A stretch of 64,000 nt of DNA from Thermoproteota archaeon (GTDB lineage Archaea; Thermoproteota; Nitrososphaeria; Nitrososphaerales; Nitrosopumilaceae), in contig QQVN01000005.1 in assembly GCA_003352285.1 (NCBI GenBank), positions 186,001-250,000 on the forward strand, given 5' to 3'. How positions within the stretch are numbered: the stretch's first letter is position 1; each line of letters starts with the position of its first letter. The notes under the pieces are model-generated. The model did no database searches and had not been told where the DNA came from. It worked only from the letters and a program-made list of their open reading frames with translations. The position numbers and the translations under genes were made by a program. Of this stretch, positions 54,571 to 63,055 are shown piece by piece.

Positions 54571-55397
54571 TGTGAAACCTTTGGTTTCTTCAAATCAGCT
54601 GTGACCCATTCATCAATCCATTGGCAAGTTCTTGGACTGATTTCACCATCCAAGGAACATTTTTGCTCTACAGGACAGATAAGACATGGAGCATTTTCAA
54701 TTGATTGTGTACTAATTGGAGTCTTTTTTAGAATTAGTTTGTATGTCCAACGTCCTTTTTCAAGTAGTTTTTCTCTATTGATGATTCCAGTACGTTCTAG
54801 TTTTAGTGCTAATCGTGAGCCATCCCTACTACTAAGTTTGAGTTTTTTCCATAGTTCACTTTGAAACATTCCATTTGATTCATACTTTGCGAGCATTTCA
54901 CAAACTCGGTTTGTGAGTTTTTCCATATCGACTTTTTCAATTTGAAAATTTTCAATCTCTGCATCAGTGAGTTGTTCTTCTAATTCTTCTTCTAAGGTTC
55001 GCTGCTCTTCTGCTTCTTTCTTTGCTGCTAGTTCTCTTTCTTGTTTTTTTGTTAATTTTACTTTCTTTTCTTCTTTCTTTGTAGTCTTTTTGGTTTTAGT
55101 TTCTTCTTTCTTTGCTTCCTTCTTTGATTTCTTTGGCTCTTTCTTTGCAGTCTTTTTGGTTTTAGTTTCTTCTTTCTTTGCTTCCTTCTTTGATTTCTTT
55201 GGCTCTTTCTTTGCAGTCTTTTTGGTTTTAGTTTCTTCTTTCTTTGCTTCCTTCTTTGGTTTCTTTGGCTCTTTCTTTGCAGTCTTTTTGGTTTTAGTTT
55301 TTTCGTCTAATTTCTTTTTAGTTTCTTTTAATTGCTCAAGCTCAGCCTTTAGTTTTTCAGCTTCTATTGCTAGTTCTTCGTCTTTCTTTTTTGCCAT
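54567..55397 (-). CDS. RPC34-like RNA polymerase subunit homologue with Lys/Glu-rich N-tail
   Basis: The C-terminal ~120 residues hold a winged helix (FQSELWKKLKLSSRDGSRLALKLERTGIIN) and a four-Cys Fe-S site CLICPVEQKC ... ISPRTCQWIDEW. This pattern is diagnostic of eukaryotic RPC34/hRPC39, a subunit of RNA polymerase III known to have orthologues in Thaumarchaeota and Crenarchaeota. Residues 1-150 are a low-complexity charged tail with a 22-residue tandem repeat (KTKKTAKKEPKKSKKEAKKE). It is upstream of, and coupled to, rlmE. Its proposed role is transcription of noncoding RNA. Confidence 0.82.
   Translation of the reverse strand: MAKKKDEELAIEAEKLKAELEQLKETKKKLDEKTKTKKTAKKEPKKPKKEAKKEETKTKKTAKKEPKKSKKEAKKEETKTKKTAKKEPKKSKKEAKKEETKTKKTTKKEEKKVKLTKKQERELAAKKEAEEQRTLEEELEEQLTDAEIENFQIEKVDMEKLTNRVCEMLAKYESNGMFQSELWKKLKLSSRDGSRLALKLERTGIINREKLLEKGRWTYKLILKKTPISTQSIENAPCLICPVEQKCSLDGEISPRTCQWIDEWVTADLKKPKVSQ
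55084..55299 (-). repeat. 66-bp tandem repeat in the RPC34-like gene
   Basis: Three full 66-bp units begin at 55084, 55150 and 55216, with a fourth partial from 55282. They differ by at least one base (Ser/Pro change) and encode a 22-residue Lys/Glu-rich unit. Confidence 0.9.
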
Positions 55398-55410
55398 TAT
55401 TTCATCTCAT

Positions 55411-55878
55411 TTATTTAACAGAAAACTTTCCCACTGTTGATATAATGTTTTGTTGTTGTTTATCATACATTTCTACTTTGATTTCATAATTTCCAGGCTC
55501 ATCAACTGTTTCTGAAAAATCATCATCGAGAGGTAAGATTATACTTTCATCCCCAAAGCATTGACCAAAGAAACCGCTTTGAGTAACTACGGCTTTAGAT
55601 GAAGCAGAATAAATTGTAACATACAGATCACCACAGTCAAATTTTTCATCTTTTACACTAACTTGAATCTCAATTGGAGTAGATGTGGAGTAAGATGATT
55701 CCAAACCAATAATTCCAATTGCCTTATTAGAAATGATTGGTCTGTCTGAAATCTCAAACTGCATCATATTGAGTTCTCTGTCAGGCTCTTGTAAGACTTG
55801 GCCTAAAACAGATGATGCAAAGATAATTGAAAGTACTACGGGAACCACAAAAACTACGTATAAGACGCCTCTGGCCAC
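55411..55878 (-). CDS. Secreted hypothetical protein with beta fold
   Basis: This 155-residue exported protein starts at GTG 55878 with a signal-like hydrophobic N-terminus (GVLYVVFVVPVVLSIIFASSVLG). The mature part is a beta-sandwich-like domain of ~100 residues (PIEIQVSVKDEKFDCGDLYVTIY ... YEIKVEMYDK). Two Cys (FDCG and GQCFG) may pair. Similar single-domain secreted proteins are common in thaumarchaea; their function is unknown. Confidence 0.65.
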   Translation of the reverse strand: MARGVLYVVFVVPVVLSIIFASSVLGQVLQEPDRELNMMQFEISDRPIISNKAIGIIGLESSYSTSTPIEIQVSVKDEKFDCGDLYVTIYSASSKAVVTQSGFFGQCFGDESIILPLDDDFSETVDEPGNYEIKVEMYDKQQQNIISTVGKFSVK

Positions 55879-55983
55879 GTCGATACTTGATTTTTTGTTC
55901 CCATATATCTATTTAGTAATTATAATGATTTAAGAGAAATTTGTCGTACAAGTTAAATCGAAGGGACCGAATTAGTCGTTTAG

Positions 55984-58080
55984 ATGAGACTAAGAAAATT
56001 CAGAGTCAGAGCTTATCGTTGCATTCATGATTCCGGCGAGATTACAGTAGGCGATCTTGCTGCTTTTGTTGGAAGAAATGAGAGTGGAAAGACTACAATT
56101 TTGCAAGCGCTAACTCTTCTAAACAAAGATGAGATTGTTTCAGACCTTGATCTTTGTGATGAGATGTCTGATGAGCTAAAATCAGAGATTCGTCTAGTTG
56201 AAGGAGATTTTTCACTTAGCCCAAATGAAACAAGGCTCATTAAAGAAAAGTTTCCAAATTTACCAGAAATAAAAAAGATTCAGCTGTTTAGAACCAACAA
56301 AAATCAAAAGGTAAGATATGATTTTGGAGAATTACAAATTAGTGAAGACGAGAACAGAGGATTAAACTCATGGGAGAATTTTAAGTCAAAAATTTTTAGT
56401 TTCCTTGAAACAATTCCAAACCACATTAGAATTCAGCTTGATACAAAGTTCTTTGAAGGTCCACCTCCAAAGACTCAGGAAAAATTTGACAGTGAAATGG
56501 CGGACTTTAGTAACAAGTTTCATGTTTTAGCAAGCCAAGAGTCTCAAGTAATAGAAGAATGGGAGAAAATTTATGAAAGTCCGGAAAATCAATTTTCAAA
56601 TCTGTTATCTGGAACCACCGATAAGATAGCATTAACTAATTTTATTGAAAGTGAGCTACATCCAAGATTTGTTTATTTCTCGGATTACAAAAAAATCTAT
56701 GGAAACATCAACCTAAATGAATACATCAAAGAATCAAAGGGAGATAAACGCGATGGTATAGAGTATATTGAAGAGTTTGACAAGGCAGAGACTGTTAGAA
56801 ATCTCTTCTATCTTGCAGAGTTAGATGTGCAAGAAATGGAGGAGCTTCATGATAGTCCATCAAAATTAATAAAATTTCTAAATACTGCTAGCAATCGCCT
56901 GACAAGTAGGCTCAATCCTGCTTGGAAAGGAGATCCAATACATGTTGACTTGAGATATCAACCAGGTAACATCATGAGTGTTGTAATCTCCGATGTTCAC
57001 CGAGATGGAACAATTACCAATACAGGTTTGTTAAACAGAAGAGCTGAAGGCTTTAAATGGACATTTTCATTTATTGTTAACTTTGCAGCAGAGACACAGA
57101 GGGCAGAATTAAAAGAAGCAATACTACTACTTGATGAGCCTGCAAGAAACCTACACCCAACACAACAGATGGGAATATCAGATTTACTAAAAGAGTTAGC
57201 AGGCTCTAACCAAGTTTTGTACGCCACACATTCACCGTTTATGATTTTTGATTACACACCAGGTAATCTACTAGTTGTAGAGCTTGACAAAAGAAAGCAT
57301 CTCAGTAGAATATTTTATGATTATTGGAATGCAGATGATAAGACTCTGACTCCAATTCTGTATGGATTATCAAGAGGGTTAGTTCAATCAATCACCGACA
57401 GAGAGATTGGAACAAACTCTAGACCAATAATTATCGTTGAGACAATGTCAGATAGCATGTACCTTAATTCATTTGATAAGTTTTTACAGGATCCAAACAT
57501 TTCGATGAATCCATTAAATGTAATTCCTGCATACAATAAAAACTCAGTTTTACCCTTAGCAATATTTTATAGAAATCACGGATACAGAACATTTATCCTA
57601 TTAGATAACAGTGAGGAATCAAGACAGATTTCATCACAGCTTGTTGCAAATGACTTTTCACAGGTTCAAACAATATTTTTTGAAAGAGAAGGAAAACCAG
57701 TACAGTCAATGGAGGATTACATGGTCTTGGAAGATTATCTTTATGCGGTTAATCAGACATATGAAATAAAATTAAGACAAGAAGGATTCAGCAATCTAAC
57801 TCCTGAAGAGATTCAAGAAAAAAATCAAGAAGGAATCATAGAGAATCTGCAAGCAATCTGGAGAGACCACAGGGAAGATGGATGGGGTAAATTTGACAAT
57901 GAAGAGATTACAAGATACATTTGTGAAAAAATTGCCCTAAATGAGACAGACTTTTTGTCTGATAAGACAAAAGATAGTTTTAGATCATTATACAGGTTGA
58001 TTGCTGAGCGAATCAGACAATATCAGAATGTTACTTCTGCCAAACCTGAGCAAGGAAAGGCAGCAAAAGCCAGGGCTTAA
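55984..58080 (+). CDS. OLD-like ATPase/nuclease-type protein
   Basis: This 698-residue protein starts with an ABC-type ATPase: AAFVGRNESGKTTILQAL (Walker A), then a long insert, ILLLDEPARNLHPTQQMG (signature/Walker B region) and VLYATHSPFMIFD. After residue ~470 comes a Toprim-like domain beginning RPIIIVETMSDSMYLNSF (Glu) and continuing FILLDNSEESRQIS. The expected Asp-x-Asp is replaced by an Asp-Asn-Ser-Glu arrangement, so nuclease activity is uncertain. OLD proteins act in phage defence or DNA repair. It is a lone gene. Confidence 0.78.
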   Translation: MRLRKFRVRAYRCIHDSGEITVGDLAAFVGRNESGKTTILQALTLLNKDEIVSDLDLCDEMSDELKSEIRLVEGDFSLSPNETRLIKEKFPNLPEIKKIQLFRTNKNQKVRYDFGELQISEDENRGLNSWENFKSKIFSFLETIPNHIRIQLDTKFFEGPPPKTQEKFDSEMADFSNKFHVLASQESQVIEEWEKIYESPENQFSNLLSGTTDKIALTNFIESELHPRFVYFSDYKKIYGNINLNEYIKESKGDKRDGIEYIEEFDKAETVRNLFYLAELDVQEMEELHDSPSKLIKFLNTASNRLTSRLNPAWKGDPIHVDLRYQPGNIMSVVISDVHRDGTITNTGLLNRRAEGFKWTFSFIVNFAAETQRAELKEAILLLDEPARNLHPTQQMGISDLLKELAGSNQVLYATHSPFMIFDYTPGNLLVVELDKRKHLSRIFYDYWNADDKTLTPILYGLSRGLVQSITDREIGTNSRPIIIVETMSDSMYLNSFDKFLQDPNISMNPLNVIPAYNKNSVLPLAIFYRNHGYRTFILLDNSEESRQISSQLVANDFSQVQTIFFEREGKPVQSMEDYMVLEDYLYAVNQTYEIKLRQEGFSNLTPEEIQEKNQEGIIENLQAIWRDHREDGWGKFDNEEITRYICEKIALNETDFLSDKTKDSFRSLYRLIAERIRQYQNVTSAKPEQGKAAKARA

Positions 58081-58162
58081 GTACATTACGGATGATAATT
58101 TCAAAAGTAAGAAATAGTAATTGGTAAAAGGTAATTAAGGTAAATCAAAGGTAGGAAACTGA

Positions 58163-60313
58163 ATGAAGGGAATTATCTTTAGTGTATTATTTGCTATTTT
58201 GTTATTAGGTGTTAGTACACATGCAGTTTTTGCACAAGAAGATGCAGTTTCAGCAAAAAGTGTAGGTTTTGAAAAAACCATAATTATTGATTTTGCTAAT
58301 AATGGCAATACAAGTATTGAAACATTTAGGCTTTGGCTTGGAAGTGATGATGGTTCATTCAAGTCATTTAAGACAGAACCAGGATGGACTGGAATTAAAA
58401 CTCCCCAAGGTGTTCTAGTATTTACTACTGACAAGCCGATAAAATCGGGCGAGTCAGTAAAGTTTGGAGTAAAGACAGACAAGGTAAAGCCAGGAATTAA
58501 CTGGAAAGCACTAGACACTAAAGAAAAAGAACTTGATATAGGTAAAGCACTTGTTTCGGATTTACCAGCGACTCCAGTTGAAACTTCAAAGAGTTCAACT
58601 CCACAAGATAATACTCCCGAACAAACAACATCATCCACAGGAATATTATCAAATTCTGAATTTAGGTTCATCCCAGATAAACCAAAGGTTGGCGCTACAA
58701 TTAGAGTAGTAGGTGAAAAGTTTGGTGAAAATCAAAAGCTAGACTTGTATTTAGGAAATACAAAACTCAATTCATTTGAATCAAATGGAGACGGAAATTT
58801 TATGATTACTACAAAAATTCCTTCAGCACAACAAGCTGACAGAGTTAATTTTAGTGTAAAAGATTCCCAAGGGAATGAAAAGACAGTTAGCTTAAGACTA
58901 TTAGAAACAGACGACGTACCAGAAACAACAACTATTCCATTAACGGTCAGCGGTCTACCATCTACATTATCCAGAGGATTACAGCTATCATTATCTGGAA
59001 CAGGATCTCCAAACACTTCTGTTACTGCAACAATTACGAATCCAAATGGAATTATCACTACAACAAATGCCACTGAGGTGAACATAAGTGGAAAGTGGTA
59101 CTATGAAACAATTATTCCGGGAGACGCAACACTTGGAACATATACTATTGACATTACTGATGGAAAAAAACACATCACCAAAGAAATTCAGATAGAATCA
59201 TCTGAATTAATTGAGATCTTTCCAGTCAAATTAAAGTACGAGCCAGGAGAGAAAATAATATTTAATGGAACCGCAATTCCAAATGAAACTCTAGAAGTAG
59301 TCATAGAAAATCCACAGGGCGCCGAGGTATTTTCTGATATTTTTGAGGTAGACTCTACTGGATACGTAGAGTTTGAATTCCCTACATCGCTAGCAGATAT
59401 TCAAGGAACATACATCATGTTTGGATTCCAAGGAAAAGAAGCGGGAATTAGTCTTGTAGGATTGGGTCAATTACCTGAAGTTCAGATTATTGCAAAAATG
59501 GACAAGCTAAACTACAAAGCAGGAGAAATTGCAACTGTTGCCTTAGATGGACCACCAAGTGCAACAATGTCAATAATTGTTGTAGACCCATCAGATAAGA
59601 CAAAGGAGAGTGCTACTGCAACTGTAACCTTGGGTCCTGACGGGAAGAAATCACATTCAATTGATTTGACAGGGTATGCATCAGGTGTGTATACATTGGT
59701 AGTAAAGAGAGGAACATCACAAACTTCCGAAGTGTTTACTGTTGGACTACAGACAGGCTCTGGTGAAATTGACATTAGAACTACAAAGTTAGATTACAAA
59801 CCAGGAGAGGCTGTTTTGATTCTAGGAAATTCTAAGCCAAATATTCTTGTAACTATTACAATGTATGATAATCAAGGAAATGTAGTCAAGGTAAAGGAGA
59901 CATACACTAACAAGGACGGAGTTTTATCAGACAGTTCATTTAGGATTCCATCAGGCACGCCTGTTGGAAAATGGAAGGTAGAAGGTAGAAGTGGATCAAA
60001 CTTTGATGAGTCATTCATCAATGTCGTAACAAACACAGAAGTTGAAGGAATGATTGTAACATTTGAAGGATTTGAAAATAATCCCACTGTAGGAAAACTT
60101 GTGAAGATCAGAGTAATTGGTGCACAGCAGCTAGTCACAATAAATATTCTCAACCCATTGGGTGAAGAAGTTGGCAAGTTACAATTCCCAGCATCAGGCA
60201 AGGGAGAGATATCAACGCCATGGCCTATGCCCAAAAATTCACCAAAAGGTATCTACACCATTAATGCAAAGGATGCATACAATTCAGCAAGTACAACTTT
60301 TGTTTTGCCATAG
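58163..60313 (+). CDS. Large secreted protein with multiple Ig-like domains
   Basis: This 716-residue exported protein has a signal peptide (MKGIIFSVLFAILLLGVSTHAVFA). The first beta domain (~25-130) resembles a cell-surface domain. A Ser/Thr/Pro linker follows, then five or so Ig-like domains with a repeated opening (KLKYEPGEKIIFNG, KLNYKAGEIATVA, TKLDYKPGEAVLIL), like bacterial macroglobulin MG2-type folds. It ends in a hydrophobic tail VLP without a sorting signal, so it may be released or held by other partners. The function is unknown, probably in the cell envelope. Confidence 0.78.
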   Translation: MKGIIFSVLFAILLLGVSTHAVFAQEDAVSAKSVGFEKTIIIDFANNGNTSIETFRLWLGSDDGSFKSFKTEPGWTGIKTPQGVLVFTTDKPIKSGESVKFGVKTDKVKPGINWKALDTKEKELDIGKALVSDLPATPVETSKSSTPQDNTPEQTTSSTGILSNSEFRFIPDKPKVGATIRVVGEKFGENQKLDLYLGNTKLNSFESNGDGNFMITTKIPSAQQADRVNFSVKDSQGNEKTVSLRLLETDDVPETTTIPLTVSGLPSTLSRGLQLSLSGTGSPNTSVTATITNPNGIITTTNATEVNISGKWYYETIIPGDATLGTYTIDITDGKKHITKEIQIESSELIEIFPVKLKYEPGEKIIFNGTAIPNETLEVVIENPQGAEVFSDIFEVDSTGYVEFEFPTSLADIQGTYIMFGFQGKEAGISLVGLGQLPEVQIIAKMDKLNYKAGEIATVALDGPPSATMSIIVVDPSDKTKESATATVTLGPDGKKSHSIDLTGYASGVYTLVVKRGTSQTSEVFTVGLQTGSGEIDIRTTKLDYKPGEAVLILGNSKPNILVTITMYDNQGNVVKVKETYTNKDGVLSDSSFRIPSGTPVGKWKVEGRSGSNFDESFINVVTNTEVEGMIVTFEGFENNPTVGKLVKIRVIGAQQLVTINILNPLGEEVGKLQFPASGKGEISTPWPMPKNSPKGIYTINAKDAYNSASTTFVLP

Positions 60314-60359
60314 ATACTAGTAGATACAATTTTTATTCCCCTACAGGAGCCAAGGTATT

Positions 60360-60872
60360 GTGAAATTAGAAGACAGGATTGCGGAATACCCTAATTTTCC
60401 AAAAAAAGGAATTTTATTTAGAGATTTTAGTCCAATTTTAAAAGATCCACAAGCTCTATTGTATGTAATTGATGAGTTTGCTAGATATTTTCATCCAAAA
60501 GATATTGATGTTTTTGCAGGAATAGAATCAAGGGGATTTTTGCTTGCCTGTGCACTGGCAATTCGCTATAACAAGGGAATGATTATGATAAGAAAGGCAG
60601 GAAAACTTCCAGGAAAGACAACAAAATTATCATACACAATAGAGTATGGGAAAGATACCATAGAGATTCAAAATGATATTGTAGAAAAGAATCAAAGAAT
60701 TCTCATCTGTGATGATCTTCTTGCAACCGGTGGAACCGCAAAAGCCTCTGCCAAATTAATTGAGAGAGTAGGCGGAAAAGTTGCAGGTTTTGCTTTTATA
60801 ATTGAATTAACGGAATTAAATGGAATTAAAGGAATCAGCAAATACAACTGTAAATCATTGGTGAAATACTAG
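60360..60872 (+). CDS. apt: Adenine phosphoribosyltransferase
   Basis: This 170-residue salvage enzyme makes AMP from adenine and PRPP. Signatures: FPKKGILFRDFSPIL, DVFAGIESRGFLLA, MIMIRKAGKLPGKT, and PRPP loop ILICDDLLATGGTAKA. It starts at GTG 60360 with an AT-rich box about 25-30 nt upstream. It abuts the MTA phosphorylase gene directly (stop then TTG), so the two form a salvage unit: the phosphorylase frees adenine and Apt recaptures it. Confidence 0.93.
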   Translation: MKLEDRIAEYPNFPKKGILFRDFSPILKDPQALLYVIDEFARYFHPKDIDVFAGIESRGFLLACALAIRYNKGMIMIRKAGKLPGKTTKLSYTIEYGKDTIEIQNDIVEKNQRILICDDLLATGGTAKASAKLIERVGGKVAGFAFIIELTELNGIKGISKYNCKSLVKY

Positions 60873-61661
60873 TTGGAAGAAGCAGAGATTGGAATTTTTG
60901 GAGGTACGGGAATTTATGATTCAGGATTACTCAAAGAATCAAAAGAAGTAACAATTGAAACACCATATGGAAAACCATCAGATTCCATAACAGTTGGAGT
61001 TTTCAAGGATAGGAAAATTGCATTTTTGCCAAGACATGGTAAAAAACACACCATTCCACCACATATGATAAATTTTAGAGCCAACATTTGGGCGTTTAAG
61101 AAACTAGGAATAAAACGAATCATAGCTCCCTCTGCTGTTGGAAGCCTACAAGAAAAGATCGAACCCGGTCATTTTGCTTTACCAAATCAATTCTTAGATT
61201 TTACAAAATCACGAAAAGGTTCTTTCTCAGAAGATGGGAGAGTGATACACATTTCTGTAGCGGACCCATTTTGTCCCGAATTACAAAAATCCATACTTGA
61301 TGTATCAAGTAAACAAAATCGCCACATTCACAAAGATTGCACATATGTATGCATTGAAGGTCCAAGATTTTCTACAAAGGCTGAGTCAAAATTTTATCGA
61401 AGTACTGGAGCAGATATTATCGGAATGACACTAGTTCCTGAATGCCAATTGGCAAGAGAAGCGCAAATGTGTTATGCGTCAATCTCAACAGTAACCGATT
61501 ATGATGTATGGGCAGAAAAACCAGTCACTGCAAAAGAGGTTTTGGAAACATTGGCAAAAAATGTCGAAGGAACAAAAAAATTACTCACTGATCTAATTGA
61601 GAATATTCCAAAGAATAGAAGTTGTAGTTGTGAAAAAGCACTCTTAGAAGCTGAATTCTAA
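60873..61661 (+). CDS. mtaP: S-methyl-5'-thioadenosine phosphorylase
   Basis: This 262-residue purine-phosphorylase splits methylthioadenosine into adenine and methylthioribose-1-phosphate. It has [36 protein letters not shown] (phosphate and substrate binding), [28 protein letters not shown], and a C-terminal Cys pair (SCSCE). The start is TTG at 60873, immediately after apt. A polyamine or ethylene-like donor source for MTA is not evident here, but SAM-dependent reactions produce it. Confidence 0.9.
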   Translation: MEEAEIGIFGGTGIYDSGLLKESKEVTIETPYGKPSDSITVGVFKDRKIAFLPRHGKKHTIPPHMINFRANIWAFKKLGIKRIIAPSAVGSLQEKIEPGHFALPNQFLDFTKSRKGSFSEDGRVIHISVADPFCPELQKSILDVSSKQNRHIHKDCTYVCIEGPRFSTKAESKFYRSTGADIIGMTLVPECQLAREAQMCYASISTVTDYDVWAEKPVTAKEVLETLAKNVEGTKKLLTDLIENIPKNRSCSCEKALLEAEF

Positions 61662-61942
61662 TCATCTACAAATGATTCTTTTTTTAGGCCATCAGGTAAC
61701 GAGAGATTCCCCTGCAATAGTTGTGTTTGAAGATTCAGTATTACTTCTTCTACATCATAACCTAATTTTTTTAATTCTGCTTCAGTTTCTTTTGATAATT
61801 TTGCACCCACGTTTTGACCACCTATTCGTCCAAAAGCAATTGCTGTGAATCTAAACGTGTTTTCATCAATGGAGAATTTGCCAGTGATTTTTGCAGCCAT
61901 CTGACTGCCATGAATATTGTTGATGTGAACTTTGAGATCCAA
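61658..61942 (-). CDS. Conserved-looking hypothetical protein (94 aa)
   Basis: This 94-residue soluble protein starts at TTG 61942. It is beta-rich then helical ([20 protein letters not shown] ... [21 protein letters not shown]), and it converges on mtaP with 4 nt of overlap. No family is recognised. It forms a compact cluster with the next gene. Confidence 0.62.
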   Translation of the reverse strand: MDLKVHINNIHGSQMAAKITGKFSIDENTFRFTAIAFGRIGGQNVGAKLSKETEAELKKLGYDVEEVILNLQTQLLQGNLSLPDGLKKESFVDD

Positions 61943-61947
61943 TTTAT

Positions 61948-62340
61948 CTAAATTTCTACTGCCTTGTTAACATTTTCATCAATCAGAAAGCTCCAATGCT
62001 TCTCATCATTGACTTTGTATTCATTAACTTTGAGTGGAATGATTTTTTCATCTAGACATTCATGTTTATACTCAAAATTATCTTTTAATTTTGCCAGTCT
62101 CCATTTGTCCTTTCCTTTCTGTAATTTACATACGACAACTGCCCATTTTTCATCAGGTTCAATTTTTGGCATCCCTACAATATCAGATATAGATTCAATA
62201 CCGAGTTGTTTTTCTTCACAAAACTTTTTCTTGCAAACAGCACATCGCCAAACATCAACGGAGCCAATGGTTCGCTCATCGATATTGATGTTCGTAACAC
62301 CAAAGTATACAGGTTGATGCTTGCATGATTCCGTGTCCAT
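61948..62340 (-). CDS. Hypothetical protein with possible zinc knuckle (130 aa)
   Basis: This 130-residue protein starts at ATG 62340. The N-terminal ~45 residues contain a Cys/His set (CKHQ at residue 5, then WRCAVCKKKFC), likely one zinc site. The remainder is mixed alpha/beta with WAVVVCKLQKGKDKWRLAKL and ends KAVEI. An upstream TTG is possible. It lies 5 nt upstream of the preceding-listed small gene, so they are co-transcribed. No family is recognised. Confidence 0.65.
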   Translation of the reverse strand: MDTESCKHQPVYFGVTNINIDERTIGSVDVWRCAVCKKKFCEEKQLGIESISDIVGMPKIEPDEKWAVVVCKLQKGKDKWRLAKLKDNFEYKHECLDEKIIPLKVNEYKVNDEKHWSFLIDENVNKAVEI

Positions 62341-62367
62341 TGTCAATAAATCTTCAAAAATTTAGTT

Positions 62368-62721
62368 CTATTTAGTCCTTGCAGCATCGTATGATCGTTC
62401 AAGTAAAACCCCGATACTGTCAACATTTTTGTTCCGCTTGAAATCAATTTTTTCTCTTTCACACATCTTTCGATACATGTTTACTGCGGTAAACCTAGGA
62501 TGCATTGCCTCAAACTCAGTAGGACTAAAATCAATAAGTGCTCCTAATTTCATTAAGTTTTTTGCACACTCTAAGGCCTCATCTTCAGTGATATTCAGTC
62601 TTTTTGCTATTTGATTCGGAGTCATCTTTCCTTCTGTGGTTATTAGAAGAAATATTTTTGCCTGAATAGATGTTAATTTAATTTCTGAAACAAGGATTTT
62701 TTCTATCTGGGAAGTATCCAT
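62368..62721 (-). CDS. Winged-helix transcriptional regulator (TrmB-like)
   Basis: This 117-residue protein has an N-terminal winged helix typical of TrmB-type archaeal regulators (LTSIQAKIFLLITTEGKMTPNQIAKRLNITEDEALECAKNLMKLGALI). A C-terminal helix-rich segment follows, containing MHPRFTAVNMYRKMCERE. It lacks the sugar-binding C-domain of full TrmB. It lies upstream of the two small hypotheticals and could regulate them. Confidence 0.8.
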   Translation of the reverse strand: MDTSQIEKILVSEIKLTSIQAKIFLLITTEGKMTPNQIAKRLNITEDEALECAKNLMKLGALIDFSPTEFEAMHPRFTAVNMYRKMCEREKIDFKRNKNVDSIGVLLERSYDAARTK

Positions 62722-62741
62722 GCTAGTGATGAAGATAGGAA

Positions 62742-62984
62742 TTATTTATTTTCGGTTGTTGAATCCGGCTTTGTAGTGAAGAACTTTTTAGAAATTTTAA
62801 AAGAGAAACCCAAAGCAACGAAATGAATTACTCCTCCAATGATTGCTGATTTGATTAAATCATCTAAAATTAACCAACTAATTGCAAATGCAGCAAGCGA
62901 GGGAGCAGTGACTAAAACTCCAATGATGGATCCTTTTGCCATAATATCTTTAGTTGAAAGTTTTTTTGGAGTTTTTTCATCCAT
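62742..62984 (-). CDS. Small membrane protein (80 aa)
   Basis: This 80-residue protein has two likely membrane helices (SIIGVLVTAPSLAAFAISWLI and SAIIGGVIHFVALGFSF) flanked by charged ends. It has no cofactor site. No family is recognised. It is divergent from the Hsp20-like gene, with its start 72 nt away. Confidence 0.65.
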   Translation of the reverse strand: MDEKTPKKLSTKDIMAKGSIIGVLVTAPSLAAFAISWLILDDLIKSAIIGGVIHFVALGFSFKISKKFFTTKPDSTTENK

Positions 62985-63024
62985 TCAAATAATACTCAAA
63001 ATTTGGTAATAAAAACCAAATATG

Positions 63025-63034
63025 CTTTATATTT
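63025..63034 (+). promoter_or_regulatory. TATA box of the membrane Hsp20-like gene
   Basis: CTTTATATTT is centred about 26 nt before the TTG at 63056, supporting that start and a leaderless message. Confidence 0.6.
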
Positions 63035-63055
63035 GGCAAAACATCATTTGCAATA

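Noticed and set aside
54967-55440. Plus-strand frame opposite the RPC34-like gene
   Set aside because: A Phe/Ser-rich mirror of the Lys/Glu codons on the other strand, with no sensible protein character.
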